DNA of 64,000 bases from Nocardioides terrae (GTDB taxonomy: Bacteria; Actinomycetota; Actinomycetes; Propionibacteriales; Nocardioidaceae). The notes below the pieces were generated by a model that made no database searches, was not told where the DNA came from, and saw only the letters and a program-made list of their open reading frames with translations. The position numbers and the translations under genes were made by a program. The stretch lies in contig NZ_FOLB01000003.1 of assembly GCF_900112345.1 (NCBI RefSeq), forward strand, positions 234,092 through 298,091, read 5' to 3'. Below, in pieces: positions 7,732-16,105 of the stretch (within the stretch, counting starts at the first letter, position 1; the number at the start of each line of letters is the position of its first letter).

Positions 7732-7750
7732 GTCCTGACAGGGGGCCCCG

Positions 7751-9547
7751 GTGCGCGAGTTCTCCACGCCGCTGACGATCGATCTGCCGACGGTCGGCAA
7801 CCTGACGGACGACGTCGTCAGCAACGCGCGGGATGCGGCCGACGCCGCCGTCTTCAGCCGCCGCAACGCCGGTGGCGCCTGGGAGGACGTCAGCTCGGCG
7901 ACCTTCCTGGAGGAGGTCACGGCCGTCGCCAAGGGCCTCGTCGCGGCCGGCATCGAGCGCGGCGACCGGGTCGCCATCTTCTCCAAGACGCGCTACGAGT
8001 GGACGCTGCTCGACTACGCGATCTGGTTCGCGGGCGCGATCACCGTGCCGATCTACGAGACCTCCTCCCCCGAGCAGGTGCGCTGGATCCTCCAGGACTC
8101 CGGGACCAAGGCGGTCGTCGCGGAGGGGCCGGAGCACGTCTCGCGGATCGCCGAGACCCGGAGCGCGCTGACCGACCTCAACCACGTCTGGTCCTTCGCC
8201 GACAACGGCGTCGACGTGCTCCGGCGCCTGGGCGCCGACGTCGCCGACGAGGAGATCGAGAAGCGGCGTACGTCGCTCACGCCGGCCGACACCGCCACGC
8301 TGATCTACACCTCCGGCACGACGGGCCGACCCAAGGGCTGCGTCCTCACCCACGGCAACTTCATGTTCGAGCTCGGGATCGCCGTCCACGAGCTCGACCG
8401 CCTCTTCCAGGCCGAGGAGCGCAGCACCCTGCTGTTCCTGCCGCTGGCCCACGTGTTCGCTCGCGTCATCCAGCTCGGTTGCGTGAAGTCGCGGACCCGC
8501 CTGGGCCACTCCCCCGACATCAAGAACCTCATCGACGACCTCGGCGAGTTCCAGCCCACCTTCATCCTCGCGGTCCCGCGGGTCTTCGAGAAGGTGTTCA
8601 ACACCGCCTCGCAGAAGGCCGCCGCCGATGGCCGCGGCAAGATCTTCGACAAGGCGGCCGACGTCGCCATCGGCTACTCCCGCGCGCTGGACAAGGGCCG
8701 GGTCCCGCTCCCGCTGCGGCTGCAGCACGCGCTGTTCTCCAAGCTGGTCTACGGCAAGCTCCTGGCGGCCCTCGGCGGCAAGTGCCAGTACGCCGTCTCC
8801 GGCGGTGCGCCGCTCGGCGAGCGGCTCGGTCACTTCTACCGCGGCATGGGGCTGACCGTGCTCGAGGGCTACGGCCTCACCGAGACGACCGCGGCCCTCA
8901 CCGTCAACCTGCCTGACGCGATCAAGGTCGGCACCGTCGGACGGCCCCTCGAGGGCACCACCGTGCGGGTCGCCGACGACGGCGAGCTCCTCTTCAAGGG
9001 CGGCCAGGTGTTCCGGGAGTACTGGAACAACCCCGAGGCCACCGCCGAGGCGAAGGCAGGTGACGGCGCCTGGTTCCACACCGGCGACCTCGGCGAGGTC
9101 GACGACGAGGGCTTCGTGCGCATCACCGGCCGCAAGAAGGAGATCCTGGTGACCGCGGGCGGCAAGAACGTCGCGCCCGCCGTGCTCGAGGACCGCCTGC
9201 GCGCGCACCCGCTCGTCGACCAGTGCATGGTCGTGGGCGACGGAGAGCCGTTCATCGCCGCACTGGTCACCCTCGACTCCGAGTCGCTGCCCGCCTGGGC
9301 CGAGTCGCACGGCAAGGCGATGGACCTCGCCGGCCTCGTCGACGACCCCAACCTGGTCGCCGAGGTCCAGGCCGCCGTGGACGACGCCAACAAGGCGGTC
9401 TCCAAGGCCGAGTCGATCCGGAAGTTCCTCATCCTGCCGGACGCGTGGACCGAGGAGGGCGGCCAGCTGACGCCCAGCCTGAAGCTCAAGCGCAGCGTGG
9501 TGATGAAGGAGTTCCGGGACCAGGTCGAGGGCCTCTACCACTCCTGA
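7751..9547 (+). CDS. fadD: Long-chain fatty acid-CoA ligase (AMP-forming)
   Basis: This 598-residue protein is a full-length ANL-superfamily acyl-CoA synthetase of the FadD15/long-chain type. Visible motifs are the AMP/ATP loop YTSGTTGRPKG (about 187-197), the GYGLTET core (about 374-380), TGDLGEVDDEGF with ITGRKKE (hinge and swing region, about 445-465), and the catalytic-lysine region near the C-terminus (TPSLKLKRS). It activates long-chain fatty acids to acyl-CoA for beta-oxidation or lipid synthesis. The GTG start follows an AGGGGG stretch. It is a single-gene unit, divergent from the SRPBCC operon and followed by a 272-base gap. Confidence 0.93.
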   Translation: MREFSTPLTIDLPTVGNLTDDVVSNARDAADAAVFSRRNAGGAWEDVSSATFLEEVTAVAKGLVAAGIERGDRVAIFSKTRYEWTLLDYAIWFAGAITVPIYETSSPEQVRWILQDSGTKAVVAEGPEHVSRIAETRSALTDLNHVWSFADNGVDVLRRLGADVADEEIEKRRTSLTPADTATLIYTSGTTGRPKGCVLTHGNFMFELGIAVHELDRLFQAEERSTLLFLPLAHVFARVIQLGCVKSRTRLGHSPDIKNLIDDLGEFQPTFILAVPRVFEKVFNTASQKAAADGRGKIFDKAADVAIGYSRALDKGRVPLPLRLQHALFSKLVYGKLLAALGGKCQYAVSGGAPLGERLGHFYRGMGLTVLEGYGLTETTAALTVNLPDAIKVGTVGRPLEGTTVRVADDGELLFKGGQVFREYWNNPEATAEAKAGDGAWFHTGDLGEVDDEGFVRITGRKKEILVTAGGKNVAPAVLEDRLRAHPLVDQCMVVGDGEPFIAALVTLDSESLPAWAESHGKAMDLAGLVDDPNLVAEVQAAVDDANKAVSKAESIRKFLILPDAWTEEGGQLTPSLKLKRSVVMKEFRDQVEGLYHS

Positions 9548-9819
9548 CAGATCTCACATACTGAGACACTTGCTGCGAGGCGAACGGACGGTTTCGCCGC
9601 GCCGGGCGGACTACTCGGCCCGACCGTTCGGATCATGCCGTCCTGGGACTTTCGCCCTCCTGAGCGTGGGACCGTCGGGACGGTCCCTGGTCGGGGTGTG
9701 GACCACTCTCTGGATGGCCGGAACTTTGATTCTCGTTCCGCCACATCGGCCCCAGCGAGTCCCTAGAGTGCTCCGCTGTCGGGGGACGGCTCAGTCGTCC
9801 TGTGAGTGAAAGGTCGTCG
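9548..9819 (+). promoter_or_regulatory. Regulatory region upstream of the tad operon with several inverted repeats
   Basis: This 272-base gap has no gene. It contains CGAACGGAC (9581-9589), CGGACTAC (9607-9614), the near-palindrome GACCGTTCGGATC (9622-9634), the perfect inverted repeat GGGACCGTCGGGACGGTCCC (9668-9687; 9-base arms), and a -10-like TAGAGT at 9764-9769. Related motifs occur before the pilin, LtaS-like and FN3 genes. The 9668-9687 repeat could instead form a terminator for the acyl-CoA ligase gene, although no T-run follows. Confidence 0.5.
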
Positions 9820-10560
9820 ATGGAACGGCGCAGAATCCTTGTGGTCGCAGCGGCACTGGTCGCGGCGATCGGTGCAGTCCTGGTGTTCATGTACGTCCGC
9901 GGGGCGGACGCGCGAGCCCAGGACCAGTTCGAGACCACAGACGTCCTCGTCGCGGCACAGCCGATCGAGGCGGGCGAGAAGATCGACGAGGCATCGAGTG
10001 CCGGCAAGATCGTCAAGAAGGCGGTCACCAACAGCTCGCTGGTGCCCGGCTACCAGGTCGACCTGAGCACGTTGACCGGCAAGGTCGCGCTGACGCCGAT
10101 CTACCCGGACGAGCAGATCATCGGCTCGAAGTTCGGCGACACCGCTGCGCCGACCTCGTCGCTGCGGATCCCGGACGACAAGATCGCGATCTCGGTCAAC
10201 CTCACCGACCCGGCGCGCGTCGCCGGCTTCGTCGACCCGGGGTCGAAGGTCGCCATCTTCCTCAACGGGACCGACGCCAAGCAGGGCACCCCGTTCACGC
10301 AGCTGCTGCTGCCCGAGGTGACCGTGATCGGCGTCGGCTCCACCACGCCGGTCTCCACCACGACCACCGACGAGACGGGCGCGCAGACCACCGAGCAGCT
10401 GCCTCGCACGCTGCTGACGCTCGCGCTGAACCAGACGGACGCGCAGAAGGTGCTCTTCAGCCAGGGCAACGGCGAGCTCGCGTTCGCCCTTCTGCCGGCC
10501 GACGGCAAGGCCGAGATCAAGCCCGGCGCCCGCACCGACTTCGACAACCTCTTCGGGTGA
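9820..10560 (+). CDS. cpaB: Tad pilus assembly protein CpaB/RcpC (SAF domain)
   Basis: The 246-residue protein has an N-terminal membrane anchor (ILVVAAALVAAIGAVLVFMY, about 5-24) and a SAF-like region (VLVAAQPIEAGEKID near residue 42 onward) with GKVALTPIYPDEQI further on, as in CpaB/RcpC, which joins the trans-membrane part of Flp pilus machines. I chose ATG 9820 over GTG 9802 because AAAGG lies six bases before it and the anchor then sits at the usual distance from the N-terminus. It opens the Tad operon; only five bases separate it from cpaE. Its exact role in a monoderm envelope is not established. Confidence 0.9.
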   Translation: MERRRILVVAAALVAAIGAVLVFMYVRGADARAQDQFETTDVLVAAQPIEAGEKIDEASSAGKIVKKAVTNSSLVPGYQVDLSTLTGKVALTPIYPDEQIIGSKFGDTAAPTSSLRIPDDKIAISVNLTDPARVAGFVDPGSKVAIFLNGTDAKQGTPFTQLLLPEVTVIGVGSTTPVSTTTTDETGAQTTEQLPRTLLTLALNQTDAQKVLFSQGNGELAFALLPADGKAEIKPGARTDFDNLFG

Positions 10561-10565
10561 TCTGA

Positions 10566-11750
10566 ATGCCCGTCATCGTCGATCAGGACCAGGACGTCGT
10601 CGCCGCGCTCCTCCGCTCGCTCCCCGCGGGCTCCCAGGGCGTTGCGAGCGTCGACCGGATGCGCGCCTGGCTGGCCCAGCACGAGGACGAGTACGTCGTC
10701 GTGCTCGGCCCGACCGTCGAAGTGCCGGACGCGCTCGCACTGTGCGACTACCTGCGCACCGCGCACCCGACCCTGAGCGTGGTCCTCGTCCGTTACGAGA
10801 TGACCACCGAGGTGCTGGCCGCGGCCATGCAGGCCGGTGCCAGGGACGTGGTCCCGGGCGAGTCTCCCGAGGCCCTCTCGGCCGCCGTCACGCGCGCCTA
10901 CCAGCTCTTCGTCGCCCTGCGCGGCCCGGGCGGCGCCAACCAGTCCGGCAAGGTGATCACGGTCTGGTCGCCCAAGGGCGGCGTCGGGAAGACGACGATG
11001 TCGGTCAACCTCGGCCTGGCGCTCACCGAGGGTGGCGCCCGTCGCGTCTGCGTGGTCGACCTCGACCTGGCGTTCGGGGACGTGGCGATCACCCTCCAGC
11101 TGTTCCCGACCCACTCCATCGAGCACGCGGTGGGGTCGGAGAACTCCGTCGACGCCGACCTGCTCAACGGCCTGCTGACCCGCCACGGCGACTCACTGAT
11201 GATCCTGGCGGCACCGGCCCACCCCGACGTCCGTGACCGGGTCTCGGCCACGCTGGTCGCCCAGATCCTGCGCACCCTCAAGCAGTCCTTCGACTTCGTG
11301 GTCGTCGACACCGCGCCCGCGTTCGACGAGCAGACCCTGACCGCGCTCGACGAGACCGACGAGATCGTCATCGTGGCCACCCTCGACGTGCCGACGCTGA
11401 AGAACGTCAAGATCGCTCTCGAGACGCTCGACATGCTCAACGTCGCGCCGGACCGCCGGCACCTCGTGCTCAACCGTGCCGACGACGAGGTGGGGATCAG
11501 CCCCGACCGGGTCGAGGGCATCCTCGGCATCCGGCCCTCCGCCCGGGTGGCGACCTCGCTCGAGGTCGCGGCGTCGACCAACGCGGGCAGCCCGATCGTG
11601 GTGAAGAACCCCCACCACCCGACGAGCACCGCCATCATCGCCCTCGCCTCGGAGCTGGCCGGCGGCGAGATCGCCACCCCGGTCTCCGCCAGCGCCGACG
11701 AGCCGGCGCCGGAGCAACAGTCGAAGCGACGTCTGAGGAGGCGGCGATGA
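10566..11750 (+). CDS. cpaE: Tad pilus ATPase CpaE/TadZ (MinD/ParA-like)
   Basis: The 394-residue protein combines a receiver-like N-terminal domain (about 1-115, no clear phospho-acceptor constellation) with a MinD/ParA ATPase: deviant Walker A SPKGGVGKTT (about 135-144), switch I DLDLAFGD and Walker B FVVVDTAPAFDE. TadZ/CpaE proteins localise the pilus machine at its assembly site. The C-terminus is basic (SKRRLRRRR). The stop overlaps the cpaF start by 4 bp. Its place between cpaB and cpaF is the standard Tad order and makes the assignment secure. Confidence 0.93.
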   Translation: MPVIVDQDQDVVAALLRSLPAGSQGVASVDRMRAWLAQHEDEYVVVLGPTVEVPDALALCDYLRTAHPTLSVVLVRYEMTTEVLAAAMQAGARDVVPGESPEALSAAVTRAYQLFVALRGPGGANQSGKVITVWSPKGGVGKTTMSVNLGLALTEGGARRVCVVDLDLAFGDVAITLQLFPTHSIEHAVGSENSVDADLLNGLLTRHGDSLMILAAPAHPDVRDRVSATLVAQILRTLKQSFDFVVVDTAPAFDEQTLTALDETDEIVIVATLDVPTLKNVKIALETLDMLNVAPDRRHLVLNRADDEVGISPDRVEGILGIRPSARVATSLEVAASTNAGSPIVVKNPHHPTSTAIIALASELAGGEIATPVSASADEPAPEQQSKRRLRRRR

Positions 11751-13303
11751 GCCTCGCCGACCGGATCGCCGCCGCCCGCCGACAGGCGCCCGGCGAGGTC
11801 CCGGAGCACGTCGGAGCGCGCGTCGCCGAGGTGCAGACGGTTCCGGTGGACGCATCCGCCGGCTCGGGCGGCAAGCGCCGGGCCGCCGTACCCTCCGACG
11901 CGGAGCTGACCGCCGTCACCGCCCCGCCGGCCCCGGAGCCTCCCGCACCGGCCGCGCCGACGACGACCACGACCACGACGGCGGCGGACGCCGCCGCGTC
12001 GCGCCGCCTGCTCAGCCAGGGCCAGCAGGCCGACCGGTTCGAGGCGATCAAGAGCAGCGTGCACGCCGAGCTCCTCAAGCACCTCGGCCCGCAGCTCTAC
12101 GAGTCGGACCTCGACGCCAAGGAGCTCGACCAGGCCGTCCGCGGCGTGCTCCAGGACGTGCTCGCCTCGCAGGACCGCCCGCTGTCCAACAGCGAGCGTC
12201 AGCGGGTCACGCAGGAGATCAGCGACGACATCCTGGGCAACGGCCCGATCGAGCCCTACCTGCGCGACCCCGACGTCTCCGAGGTCATGGTCAACGGCCA
12301 CGCCGACATCTGGCTGGAGCGCCGCGGCAAGCTCGTGCAGGCGGAGGCGCAGTTCTCCGACGAGGCGCACCTGCGTCGCACCATCGACAAGATCGTGTCC
12401 CGCATCGGTCGCCGCGTCGACGAGTCCAGCCCCATGGTCGACGCGCGCCTGCCCGACGGCAGCCGTGTCAACGCCATCGTCCCGCCGCTCGCGATCGACG
12501 GCTCGGCGCTGACCATCCGTAAGTTCTCCGCCGACCCGCTGACCGCCGACGACCTGCAGCGGTTCGGTTCGCTGACGCCGGGCTCGCGGCAGTTCCTCGA
12601 GGCCTGTGTGCGCGGCCGGCTCAACGTCATCGTGTCCGGTGGAACCGGCGCCGGGAAGACCACGACGCTCAACGTGTTGTCGTCGTTCATCCCCGACGAC
12701 GAGCGCATCGTCACCATCGAGGACGCCGCCGAGCTCCAGCTCAAGCAGGCCCACGTCGTCCGGCTCGAGTCGCGACCGCCCAACATCGAGGGCAAGGGCG
12801 CCGTCCACATCCGTGACCTGGTCAAGAACAGCCTGCGCATGCGTCCCGACCGCATCATCGTCGGCGAGGTCCGCGACGCCTCAGCGCTCGACATGCTCCA
12901 GGCGATGAACACCGGTCACGACGGCTCCATCTGTACCCTGCACTCCAACGGTCCCCGCGACACGCTGGCCCGCATGGAGACCATGGTCCTGATGGCCGGC
13001 ATGGACCTGCCGGTGCGAGCGATCCGCGAGCAGGTCGCCTCCGCGGTGGACCTGATCGTGCACCAGGCCCGTCTCAAGGACGGCTCCCGCCGCATCACCC
13101 ACATCACCGAGGTGGAGCGGATGGAGGGTGACGTCATCACGCTGCAGGACATCTTCGCGTTCGACACCAGCGCCGGCTTCGACGCCGACGGCCGCTCCCT
13201 CGGCCGGATCAAGCCCACCGGGCTGCGTCCGAAGTTCCTGGAGAAGATGGCTGACTCCAACGTCACCGTCGACCCGATGATCTTCGTGCCGGACCGCGGC
13301 TGA
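11747..13303 (+). CDS. cpaF: Tad pilus assembly ATPase CpaF/TadA (secretion-type PilT/VirB11 family)
   Basis: This 518-residue secretion ATPase powers Flp pilus extension and retraction from the cytoplasmic face. It has a disordered Pro/Ala/Thr-rich N-terminus (about 40-80, including TTTTTT), the N-terminal domain with NGPIEPYLRDPDVSEVMVNG, Walker A SGGTGAGKTTT (about 297-307), the Asp box IEDAAELQL and Walker B RIIVGEVRD (about 370). Length and motif order match TadA/CpaF. It overlaps cpaE by 4 bp and its stop shares a base with the next start. One CpaF-type ATPase driving both extension and retraction is known for Tad systems. Confidence 0.95.
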   Translation: MSLADRIAAARRQAPGEVPEHVGARVAEVQTVPVDASAGSGGKRRAAVPSDAELTAVTAPPAPEPPAPAAPTTTTTTTAADAAASRRLLSQGQQADRFEAIKSSVHAELLKHLGPQLYESDLDAKELDQAVRGVLQDVLASQDRPLSNSERQRVTQEISDDILGNGPIEPYLRDPDVSEVMVNGHADIWLERRGKLVQAEAQFSDEAHLRRTIDKIVSRIGRRVDESSPMVDARLPDGSRVNAIVPPLAIDGSALTIRKFSADPLTADDLQRFGSLTPGSRQFLEACVRGRLNVIVSGGTGAGKTTTLNVLSSFIPDDERIVTIEDAAELQLKQAHVVRLESRPPNIEGKGAVHIRDLVKNSLRMRPDRIIVGEVRDASALDMLQAMNTGHDGSICTLHSNGPRDTLARMETMVLMAGMDLPVRAIREQVASAVDLIVHQARLKDGSRRITHITEVERMEGDVITLQDIFAFDTSAGFDADGRSLGRIKPTGLRPKFLEKMADSNVTVDPMIFVPDRG

Positions 13304-15177
13304 TGCGGCTCGTCCTCGCCGCCACCGCGGCTCTCGGAGTCCTCGCACTCGCCCAGCCCGCCGCCCACGCCGCCGGGAGCGACAGCGCGATCACGCACAT
13401 CCAGCACACCAAGGCGGGCTTCAAGCTGCTCGTCTCGGTCCCTGCGGATGCCGACGTCTCCCTCGACGACGTCTCCGTGACGGTGGACGGCACCCGCGCG
13501 GAGGCGACGGCTGCCGTAGCCCGCTCGGGTGACGTGCGACGGACCGAGATGCTGGTCATCGACACCAGCAACTCGATGAAGGGCGCGAAGTTCCAGGCCG
13601 CGAAGGCGGCCGCCCTGCAGTTCCTCGACGCGGTCCCCGAGGACGTCTACGTCGGCATCGTGACGTTCGACGAGCAGGTCACCACCGACCTCCAGCCGAC
13701 CCAGGACCGGAGCGCTGCGGCGGCCGTGATCGACGGCCTCAAGCTGAGCGGGGGCACGCACCTGTACGACGGCGTGGTCACCGCCGTGCACGACGCCGGC
13801 AAGGCCGGCCAGCAGTCACTGCTCGTCCTCTCGGACGGCGCCGATGCCAGCAAGACGCCGCTGGACACGGCGACCTCGGCGATCTCGAAGGCCAAGGCCC
13901 TCGTCGACGTGGTCGCCGTCGACCAGGACGCCGACAGCGCGGCCCTCGCCGCCCTCGCCGACGCCGGCAAGGGGCAGGTCCTCTCGGCAGATCCGGGCGC
14001 CCTCGCCGCGACGTTCGCGTCCGAGGCCCTCGCCCTGGCCCGCCAGGTCGTGGTGAACGCCGAGGTGCCCGCCACGTTCACCGGGACCGACGCGACGGTC
14101 CAGGTCGACTTCGGAGCCGTCAGCGCGAGCGCGTTCGGCCGGGTCCGCGCTGCGGGGCCGCCGCAGGTCGCCGCCACGGCCGCGGGCTTCGTCCTGCCGG
14201 ACTGGGGCATGTACGCGGGAACGGCCGCCCTCGGCATCGGGATCGCCTTCCTCCTGATCCTGATCATCCCCAAGCCGGCCGGCCCGATGACGGCCGAGCA
14301 GCGGATCACCTCCTACACGGTGGGCACCAGTCGGGGCGCGCGCCGGCGCGGGGGCGCCAACGCCGACTCCGACGACCTGCTCGACAGCGCGAAGACCGCC
14401 GCCGCCGGCATCCTCAAGCGGAACGCGGACTTCGAGGCGAAGATCGCGGCACGCCTCGACGCGGCCGGCAGCGAGCTCAAGCCCGCCGAGTGGCTGCTCC
14501 TGCACAGCGGCATCGCCGTCGTCGTCACGCTTCTCGGCCTGCTCCTCGGAGGCGGCAGCCTCGTGCTCGGGTTCGTCTTCCTCGGGGTCGGCATCCTGGT
14601 TCCCTGGATGTACCTGGGAGTCGCCCGCAACAGGAGGCGCAAAGCGTTCGGCAAGGCTCTGCCCGACACCCTGCAGCTGATCTCCGGCTCGCTCGCCGCC
14701 GGCCTCTCCCTCGCGCAGTCGCTCGACACCGTCGCCAACGACGGCACCGAGCCCGTCGCCAGCGAGTTCCGGCGGGTGCTGGTCGAGACCCGGCTCGGCG
14801 TCAACCTCGAGGACGCGCTCGAGGGTGTCGCGGAGCGCTTCGAGAGCAAGGACTTCGGCTGGGTCGTCATGGCGATCGGGATCCAGCGGCAGGTCGGCGG
14901 CAACCTGGCCGAGCTGCTCGACACCGTCGCGGCGACGATGCGCGAGCGTGAGTACCTGCGCCGCCAGGTCAGCGCCCTGGCCGCCGAAGGCAAGCTGTCC
15001 GCGATCGTCCTCGGTCTGCTGCCGCCCCTGTTCGTGCTCTACCTGTGTGCGACCAACTGGACCTACGTGTCGGTACTCTTCACCGACATACGCGGCATCC
15101 TCATGCTCGCCGGTGGCACACTCTGGTTGGGGTTGGGCGTGTTCTGGATGAGCCGTCTCGTGAAGGTCGAGGTCTGA
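13303..15177 (+). CDS. tadB: VWA domain fused to TadB-type platform protein
   Basis: The 624-residue product joins two modules. After a signal peptide (1-23, ending AAHA) comes an extracytoplasmic von Willebrand A domain (about 80-250) with a MIDAS start DTSNSMKG at 87-94 and the TLSDGAD-like VLSDGADAS, followed by a membrane segment at about 303-328. The second half is a T2SSF/TadB domain (about 440-600) with LPDTLQLISGSLAAGLSLAQ and GVAERFESKDFGWVV, ending in two membrane segments. TadB with TadC forms the inner-membrane platform of the pilus. The VWA part would face outside and could bind metal and an adhesion or pilus ligand (inference). Canonical TadB lacks this domain. Confidence 0.9.
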   Translation: MRLVLAATAALGVLALAQPAAHAAGSDSAITHIQHTKAGFKLLVSVPADADVSLDDVSVTVDGTRAEATAAVARSGDVRRTEMLVIDTSNSMKGAKFQAAKAAALQFLDAVPEDVYVGIVTFDEQVTTDLQPTQDRSAAAAVIDGLKLSGGTHLYDGVVTAVHDAGKAGQQSLLVLSDGADASKTPLDTATSAISKAKALVDVVAVDQDADSAALAALADAGKGQVLSADPGALAATFASEALALARQVVVNAEVPATFTGTDATVQVDFGAVSASAFGRVRAAGPPQVAATAAGFVLPDWGMYAGTAALGIGIAFLLILIIPKPAGPMTAEQRITSYTVGTSRGARRRGGANADSDDLLDSAKTAAAGILKRNADFEAKIAARLDAAGSELKPAEWLLLHSGIAVVVTLLGLLLGGGSLVLGFVFLGVGILVPWMYLGVARNRRRKAFGKALPDTLQLISGSLAAGLSLAQSLDTVANDGTEPVASEFRRVLVETRLGVNLEDALEGVAERFESKDFGWVVMAIGIQRQVGGNLAELLDTVAATMREREYLRRQVSALAAEGKLSAIVLGLLPPLFVLYLCATNWTYVSVLFTDIRGILMLAGGTLWLGLGVFWMSRLVKVEV

Positions 15178-15178
15178 C

Positions 15179-16105
15179 ATGGTGGTGTACCTCGCCCTCG
15201 GGGTCCTGCTCTTCGCCGTTGCGATCGCGCTGCTGGCGATCGGCCTGCGTCCCGCGGAGGAGGCCCGAGGCATCAACCGCTCGCTGGCGGTGCTGCAGGC
15301 GATGACCGAGGCGCCGCGCGAGCTGAGCGCCGAGCTGGAGAAGCCCTTCGCCGACCGCGTGCTGCAGCCGCTGCAGGAGCGTGCCCTCGGCCTCGGCCGC
15401 CGGATCAGCGGTGCGGACTCGGCGGACCGGATCAGGAAGAAGCTCGACCTGGCCGGCAACCCCGCCGGGTGGACGGTCGACCGGGTGACCGCGGGGAAGG
15501 TGCTCGGCGCCGGCCTCGGTCTCCTGTTCGCGCTGGCTTTGGGAGCAGTGCTGGTGCACTCCCCGACCACCCGCATCGTGCTCTGCGGCGTCGGGCTGGT
15601 CGTCGGCTTCTTCGGCCCCAACCTCTACCTCTACCAGCTCGCCTACGACCGGTCAGCGAAGCTCCAACGGGAGCTCCCCGACGCCATCGACCTGATGACC
15701 ATCAGCGTGGAGTCGGGACTGGGCTTCGACGCCGCGGTGCAGCAGGTCGCCACCAACACTGAAGGCCCGCTCGCTGACGAGTTCGCCCGGATGCTGCGCG
15801 AGATGCAGCTCGGCATGGGGCGCGGCGAGGCGCTGCGCTCCCTCAGTGAGCGCGCCGACGTCGACGACCTGCGCTCCTTCGTGTCGGCGATGGTGCAGGC
15901 GGACACCTTCGGCATCCCGATCGCGCAGGTGCTGAGGGTCCAGTCCGGGGAGATGAGGGTGAAGCGGCGTCAGCACGCCGAGGAGAAGGCTCAGCAGGTG
16001 CCGGTCAAGATCACCGTCCCGCTCATCTTCTGCATCCTCCCCGCTCTGTTCGTGGCGGTGATGGGCCCCGCAGCCATCAACATCATGGACAACTTCGGCG
16101 GCTGA
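15179..16105 (+). CDS. tadC: Tad pilus platform protein TadC
   Basis: The 308-residue protein has an N-terminal membrane helix (VVYLALGVLLFAVAIALLAI), a further helix pair near residues 105-150, the T2SSF signature LPDAIDLMTISVESGLGFDA (about 165-184) with EFARMLREMQLGMGRGEAL, and a C-terminal membrane helix. It pairs with TadB to form the inner-membrane platform through which Flp pilin is assembled. It starts two bases after the tadB stop, and its last base is the first base of the sensor kinase start. Length matches TadC. Confidence 0.92.
   Translation: MVVYLALGVLLFAVAIALLAIGLRPAEEARGINRSLAVLQAMTEAPRELSAELEKPFADRVLQPLQERALGLGRRISGADSADRIRKKLDLAGNPAGWTVDRVTAGKVLGAGLGLLFALALGAVLVHSPTTRIVLCGVGLVVGFFGPNLYLYQLAYDRSAKLQRELPDAIDLMTISVESGLGFDAAVQQVATNTEGPLADEFARMLREMQLGMGRGEALRSLSERADVDDLRSFVSAMVQADTFGIPIAQVLRVQSGEMRVKRRQHAEEKAQQVPVKITVPLIFCILPALFVAVMGPAAINIMDNFGG

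Noticed and set aside
7718..9541. Long antisense frame of about 600 codons opposite the acyl-CoA ligase
   Set aside because: High third-position GC produces long open frames on the complementary strand; the predicted protein is repetitive Val/Glu/Arg/Gly-rich with no domain, while the plus-strand gene has all ANL motifs.
9668..9687. Calling the GGGACCGTC inverted repeat simply a terminator
   Set aside because: It lies 120 bases after the ligase stop with no T-run, and part of it recurs before the LtaS-like gene, so a regulatory site is at least as likely.
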